Shown one piece after another: positions 60,490-64,000 of a stretch of 64,000 nt of DNA. A model generated the notes under the pieces. It saw nothing but the letters and a program-made list of their open reading frames with translations. It searched no databases and was not told where the DNA came from. The first letter of the stretch is position 1. Each line of letters starts with the position of its first letter. Source of the DNA: DAORHV01 sp964448405 (GTDB lineage: Bacteria; Patescibacteriota; Gracilibacteria; Peribacterales; Peribacteraceae); NCBI GenBank assembly GCA_964448405.1, contig CAYUVW010000002.1, positions 19,848 to 83,847 on the forward strand. Reading direction: 5' to 3'. A program made the position numbers and the translations under genes.

Positions 60490-60516
60490 AGCGCCCCGAC
60501 ATCATGTCAGGGCGCT
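60490..60516 (-). terminator. Hairpin after the small exported protein gene
   Basis: AGCGCCC (60490-60496) and GGGCGCT (60510-60516) with an inner GACA/TGTC pairing. The stop of the minus-strand gene is at 60523. The T-run is poor, so termination may be partial. Confidence 0.55.
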
Positions 60517-60522
60517 GGTCAG

Positions 60523-60870
60523 TTAATCGGGCTGAGGAAGATCAAGCAGGTGCTTCTTGTCACCTACGGGCGGCTGCACTTGGTGGCCCTTTCGTTCCGC
60601 AAGATTGTTTAGATACGCCTTGCTACCGATCTTGGATACGGCTCGCAAGATCTCGGCGTAAGAAAGCAGGCGAACATTTTTCGACTTTGCGGATGCCGCC
60701 TCGGCAATGCTTGCAAGGCGCTGCAGTGCGACTTCGCGGCTTAACTCGCGCGGATATTCTTCTGGCTGCGGCAGCAATAGCGCCAACAGAGCCAGCACCG
60801 AAAGAAGGAATAGGAGCGAACACTTGCCATTCATCGTCTTGATCCCTGAAGCCGAAAGATCAACCGACAT
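60523..60870 (-). CDS. Small membrane-anchored or exported protein, unknown
   Basis: A 115-residue protein with one hydrophobic segment (CSLLFLLSVLALLALLLP, residues about 17-34), then charged helical sequence. ATG at 60870 is used; ATG 60834 would start the signal directly and is equally possible. TATAAT (complement of 60907-60912) gives a leader of about 27 bases, which ends in a near-palindrome (CCTGATTCATGTGATTCAGG) touching the ATG. No family recognised. Confidence 0.6.
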   Translation of the reverse strand: MSVDLSASGIKTMNGKCSLLFLLSVLALLALLLPQPEEYPRELSREVALQRLASIAEAASAKSKNVRLLSYAEILRAVSKIGSKAYLNNLAERKGHQVQPPVGDKKHLLDLPQPD

Positions 60871-60936
60871 CCTGAATCACATGAATCAGGAATAGCACTA
60901 TAAAACATTATACAAATAAAATCAAGTTCTACCGCA

Positions 60937-62418
60937 CTACCAGTTCAAGCCGGCGACCTCTTCTTGCATCGTACGACCAGTGCCACCGCAGCGCTCCGGA
61001 CGTGTGTGCTCGTCGCTCAATGCGGCATACACCGACTTGTAATTGTTGCCTGCATTCCAGACCTGGAAACCGCACAATTCGGCGTCGTACACGGCATCGA
61101 TCTGCTCACGCATGTCCTTCTTGGTAATCCCGTATCCCTGAATCCACGGACGCAGTTTTTTAGCATGCTCCGGACCGAGCAAGTCGGCATACCCGGTGAG
61201 CGTGCGCTTCACCAACCAGTACATGCGGCTGCGCGGATGCTTGCCGGGAATGTAGTACTCGGGCGACGTGAATGTGGCCGGATACGCCATGGGTGAAATC
61301 ACATCGACCAACGGAGCAAAGCGCACCACGTCCTGACCCAACGTTTCCACGTTGCGCTTATAGTCCCAGCCCAAAATGGCATAGGTGCTAATGCCGAGTT
61401 TGGTCTGTGGGCCGCAACGATCGATGGCTTCGCGTGCAGCTTGAATGAACATCTCCACGCGGTCGGCCTTCTGTTCGCCGGAATAGACGCTCAATGCGCC
61501 GAAATCCGCGGTGGAGAAGCGAATGTAATCCAAGTTGATTTCGTCGATGCCGGCCTGTGCAAGTTCGCAAATCACCTGCGTGTTGTATTCGATGGCGAGC
61601 GCATTGCTGGGGTCGACCCAATACGCGCTCAGTACGCGCTTGCCGTCCGGACCCTTTACGCGGGTTTCCGGTCGTGCAGTCGTAATGCCGTCGTCTTTAA
61701 TGGCAACCAATCGTCCAATGGTATACAGCCCACGCTCATGTGCTGCGGCGAGCGTGGCAGGCAAATCGTAGATCGGTTTCACCAGGTCCATATCCACGGC
61801 GGCAGGAGCGGCACTGTGGAAATAGACGCGCGACCCTTTTACGTCGAACACGATCGCCGACCCGCTGGCGGCCACGACGGCATCCAGGGTTTCTTTGAAG
61901 AAGGCGTCACGTCCAATGCTGTTGGAGGTGAGGTACACGCCTACCTTATTGTCCGAGCGAATATCGGGGAGCGCTGCGGCGGATGACTCGCTGCTGGCCG
62001 ACGGCTCTAGAATGGGTGGGTCGGTAAAAGGCTGCGGGACATCGTTGCTATCTGGAGCGACGTCTTCTGGTGCCGCGGCATGCGGAGCGGCTTCCGGCTT
62101 GGCCGGTGCCAGCCAAGATGGCCGGGATTCATCGGTAAGAACGCTGAACGCAAAACTCCGAACCATGCCGGAATCCGGGTCACCCATCGGAGATCCGGAA
62201 GGAACATGTGCTACGCCGACGACACTCTGGGCCATGACCATAGACATTCCCACTCCTACAAACATGCCGAACGTCACCACCGGTGACCAAGCGAGCATTC
62301 TTGCAGGCAGGGGGCTCAAACTCCATGCCGAGGTGACTTTCGTACACGAAAGCGCATGCTCACGCACTGCGGCGCACTGTGCATCTACGATGGCGTCGAC
62401 AGACGCGTCACTCGACAT
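60937..62418 (-). CDS. DUF4015-type putative glycoside hydrolase
   Basis: A 493-residue protein. A membrane helix at about residues 42-65 is followed by an Ala/Pro/Ser-rich linker (95-145). Then comes a TIM-barrel-like domain of the DUF4015/COG1306 group: KVGVYLTSNSIG, GLYTIGRLVAIKDD, INLDYIRFST, TKLGISTYAILGW, VISPMAYPATF and FQVWNAGNNY. Conserved acids in LDYIRFS and PMAYP suit a glycosidase active site. It is anchored at the outer face of the membrane. ATG 62418 is used; the frame runs 15 codons further. Confidence 0.82.
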   Translation of the reverse strand: MSSDASVDAIVDAQCAAVREHALSCTKVTSAWSLSPLPARMLAWSPVVTFGMFVGVGMSMVMAQSVVGVAHVPSGSPMGDPDSGMVRSFAFSVLTDESRPSWLAPAKPEAAPHAAAPEDVAPDSNDVPQPFTDPPILEPSASSESSAAALPDIRSDNKVGVYLTSNSIGRDAFFKETLDAVVAASGSAIVFDVKGSRVYFHSAAPAAVDMDLVKPIYDLPATLAAAHERGLYTIGRLVAIKDDGITTARPETRVKGPDGKRVLSAYWVDPSNALAIEYNTQVICELAQAGIDEINLDYIRFSTADFGALSVYSGEQKADRVEMFIQAAREAIDRCGPQTKLGISTYAILGWDYKRNVETLGQDVVRFAPLVDVISPMAYPATFTSPEYYIPGKHPRSRMYWLVKRTLTGYADLLGPEHAKKLRPWIQGYGITKKDMREQIDAVYDAELCGFQVWNAGNNYKSVYAALSDEHTRPERCGGTGRTMQEEVAGLNW

Positions 62419-62484
62419 GTTGAAGAAGGGATTGAATATGTGTTTCGAATAGTATTGTAACATTTTATTAAAAAAGAGTCAAAA

Positions 62485-63294
62485 TCAGGCAAAGAACTTT
62501 CGCTTGAAATGCGGCGACTTCGGAATTTTTTCCCCCGAAAGAATGCCGGCATAGCGCCAAGCCATCTCGAAAATCTGACGCTGCGTCTGCGCCACCTCCT
62601 TGCTCTCGATGATGACGCCGAACAGGTCGTCTGTGGAGCGCGCGTCGACCGGGAATGAGCAAATTGCAACCTTGTGGTCGTAAATGTTGATTTCATTGCG
62701 CGATGCAAACATGTCCGACGTGACCAAGCGGATCTCGCGCAGGCGATCTTTATCCTCGCCATGCACGCGGCGGCCCGTCTCGTCGTCGGGCGCAATTCCG
62801 CGCAACATAATGCCCTTTTTCACACGCTGAGCGACATATTCTTCATCGTAGTTGGCCCAAAATTGGCGCAACACGGCAGAATCGGCGAAGTTGAGCAGTT
62901 CGGTCTTGGCGCTGAGAGTGTCTTCGTACACGCGCTTCACGCCTTCCCAACCCTCGAAAAACCGTACACGCGGCTTGCGGTGCTTGGCACCCTGCAGCGA
63001 GCGTAATTCAGGCAACGCGCGATCCAGGGCCTCTGCGCTCTTGCGAGCTTCCAGCGACAAGTACTCCGGTGCGACCGGCGAATACCATTTGGCACGAACT
63101 TTCTTCACGGTCGTCAGTAAGCCGCGCTGCACCATGGCTTCCAAGGTGTTATAGGCGGTAATACGATTCATGTTCGCTTTCTTGGCGTAGTCCGACGCAG
63201 GCGCTGCGCCAAGCTGTAACCCCGCAAGGTAGAGTTGCGACTCTTTGTCGTCCAAGCCGACGGCTTCCAAGACATGAAGGAGATCTTTCGCCAT
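62485..63294 (-). CDS. TrmB-family transcriptional regulator
   Basis: A 269-residue regulator. The N-terminal winged helix (LLHVLEAVGLDDKESQLYLAGL cut in its middle, then NRITAYNTLEAMVQRGLL) is typical of TrmB. The C-terminal part has KPRVRFFEGWEGVKRVYED, common in the short TrmB-like proteins of CPR bacteria and archaea. TACACT ends 9 bases before ATG 63294; the ATG three codons earlier overlaps the hexamer. Two palindromes lie between this gene and glnA, so it may control both. Confidence 0.88.
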   Translation of the reverse strand: MAKDLLHVLEAVGLDDKESQLYLAGLQLGAAPASDYAKKANMNRITAYNTLEAMVQRGLLTTVKKVRAKWYSPVAPEYLSLEARKSAEALDRALPELRSLQGAKHRKPRVRFFEGWEGVKRVYEDTLSAKTELLNFADSAVLRQFWANYDEEYVAQRVKKGIMLRGIAPDDETGRRVHGEDKDRLREIRLVTSDMFASRNEINIYDHKVAICSFPVDARSTDDLFGVIIESKEVAQTQRQIFEMAWRYAGILSGEKIPKSPHFKRKFFA

Positions 63295-63316
63295 GACGCG
63301 CATAGTGTAGCAAGGC

Positions 63317-63331
63317 GTTCTCTTTCTGAAC
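63317..63331. promoter_or_regulatory. GTTC-N7-GAAC palindrome near the TrmB-like promoter
   Basis: GTTC-TCTTTCT-GAAC lies 8 bases upstream of the TACACT hexamer of the regulator gene, near its -35. It matches the palindrome at 63419. Confidence 0.5.
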
Positions 63332-63418
63332 AACTCCGAACATGACGTTCGCAAAATACAAAAACTGTCGGTTCACCGGATACAGTTTGTAAGCCGAAAA
63401 TAGAAGATGATGTTGTGT

Positions 63419-63435
63419 TGTTCAAAATATGAACA
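63419..63435. promoter_or_regulatory. TGTTC-N7-GAACA palindrome upstream of glnA
   Basis: TGTTC-AAAATAT-GAACA, a 17-bp inverted repeat, about 28 bases upstream of the probable glnA -35 (TTGAGA, 63463). It is close to but not identical with the GlnR/TnrA box (TGTNA-N7-TNACA). Confidence 0.6.
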
Positions 63436-63522
63436 GAAATAATTTTGTGCTCAAACTCCGCGTTGAGACACGGGAGTGATCCTCTGTAGAAAGGGTGCAT
63501 CTTGTTTCTTTTCCCTCCCCAC

Positions 63523-64000
63523 CATGACCGATAAAGATGTCATCGCACTGGCCAAGAAACACAAGTGTACGGTGCTCGACCTGACGTTCGTGGACGTGCC
63601 TGGCACGCTCCACCACACAAGTAAGCCCATTCACGAACTGGAAGACGTACTGGAAGGCGGCGCAGGATTCGACGGCTCCAGCATCCGCGGATTCCAAGCG
63701 ATTCATGAATCCGACATGTTGCTGATCCCCGATTGCGATACAGCGTACATCGACCCGTTCACGCAGGAGCCCACACTCTCGATTCTGTGCGACGTGCGCG
63801 AACCGCATCGCAAAGAGTTGTACGAGCGCAGCCCGCGCACCATCGCCAAGAAAGCGATGGAATTCCTGAAGAAGAGCGGAGTTGCTGACACGGCATTCTT
63901 CGGTCCGGAGGCGGAATTCTTTATTTTCGACCATGTGAGTTACGACGTGGGCACCGGTCATTCCCACTACCATGTGGACAGCGAGGAGGCCACGTGGAAC
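63523..64000 (+). CDS. glnA: Glutamine synthetase (3' part beyond the window)
   Basis: The first 159 residues of a type I glutamine synthetase, making glutamine from glutamate and ammonia. The beta-grasp N-domain has DLTFVDVPGTLHHTSKPI, then AGFDGSSIRGFQAIHESDM, LLIPDCDTAYIDPF and the metal-binding FFGPEAEFFIFD. The frame is open at the window end. Promoter: TTGAGA (63463-63468), 18 bases, TAGAAA (63487-63492), then a TTTCTTTTCCCTCCCC leader. It is divergent from the TrmB-like gene. Confidence 0.95.

Noticed and set aside
1..64000. Recoding of TGA to glycine, as in Gracilibacteria/Absconditabacteria
   Set aside because: Several intact conserved genes end in TGA at the expected length (for example znuC and the operon genes), and no conserved protein needs TGA read-through.
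1..64000. CRISPR arrays or cas genes
   Set aside because: No spaced direct repeats of the right size were seen. The PD-(D/E)XK gene at 12465 resembles Cas4 only at superfamily level.
1..64000. Insertion sequences or prophage genes
   Set aside because: No transposase, integrase, capsid or terminase pattern was found; the CHAP protein stands alone.

Overview
The window is a dense, GC-rich bacterial chromosome segment with about 65 protein genes, one tRNA, no rRNA, no CRISPR array and no insertion sequence. TGA is used as a normal stop. Two traits are conspicuous. There are no Shine-Dalgarno sequences, including inside operons. Many genes also have a TANNNT -10 hexamer ending 6-10 bases before the start codon, in at least 13 cases exactly 6 bases, so their mRNAs should be leaderless. 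Genes with a leader carry short C/T-rich leaders. With the many unassignable proteins, the split small operons and the gene content, this points to a Patescibacteria/CPR lineage of the Peregrinibacteria-Peribacteria type. That placement is inference; no 16S or ribosomal operon is present to prove it.

Layout. 1-7.1 kb: bile-acid-symporter-like transporter, pyrG, a small YtxH-like protein, uvrC with an acetyltransferase-like insert, a GT2 glycosyltransferase, rplY. 7.1-7.5 kb: first copy of a 224-bp structured intergenic repeat. 7.5-12.4 kb: hibernation factor and a four-gene operon of unknown proteins. 12.5-15.7 kb: Fe-S PD-(D/E)XK nuclease, VIT transporter, host-attachment-like protein, 2OG oxygenase, tRNA-Glu. 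16.2-20.8 kb: zinc uptake locus (operator, attenuator-like leader, znuACB) followed by a permease pair. 21-25.4 kb: SRPBCC/AHSA1 proteins with a gene remnant, a CHAP protein, a methyltransferase, a HupE-like protein. 25.6-27.5 kb: histidine kinase and response regulator with a direct-repeat box that recurs at two other promoters. 27.6-45.5 kb: small membrane proteins, GNAT, PP2C, deacetylase, M23 lipoprotein, hydrolase, three rRNA methyltransferases, an AlkB-like oxygenase, a thioredoxin-fold protein with a class V aminotransferase, a GT-C glycosyltransferase and a secreted zincin. 45.5-50.5 kb: a truncated phosphoglycosyltransferase, a sugar nucleotidyltransferase, a SecD-P1-like lipoprotein, and SecD carrying a parvulin domain. 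50.5-60.5 kb: folB-folK-folE plus folA-thyA, interleaved with a polyamine set (decarboxylase, deoxyhypusine-synthase-like protein, aguB-aguA). 60.5-64 kb: a small exported protein, a DUF4015-type hydrolase-like protein, and a TrmB-like regulator divergent from glnA (cut by the window end), sharing two similar palindromes.

Genes that work together. The folate and thymidylate genes give most of a tetrahydrofolate/dTMP route; folP was not seen. The decarboxylase, AguA, AguB and deoxyhypusine-synthase-like protein form a possible arginine-to-homospermidine route. ZnuACB and its leader make a regulated zinc importer. The two-component system appears to control itself, the HupE-like gene and a small exported peptide.
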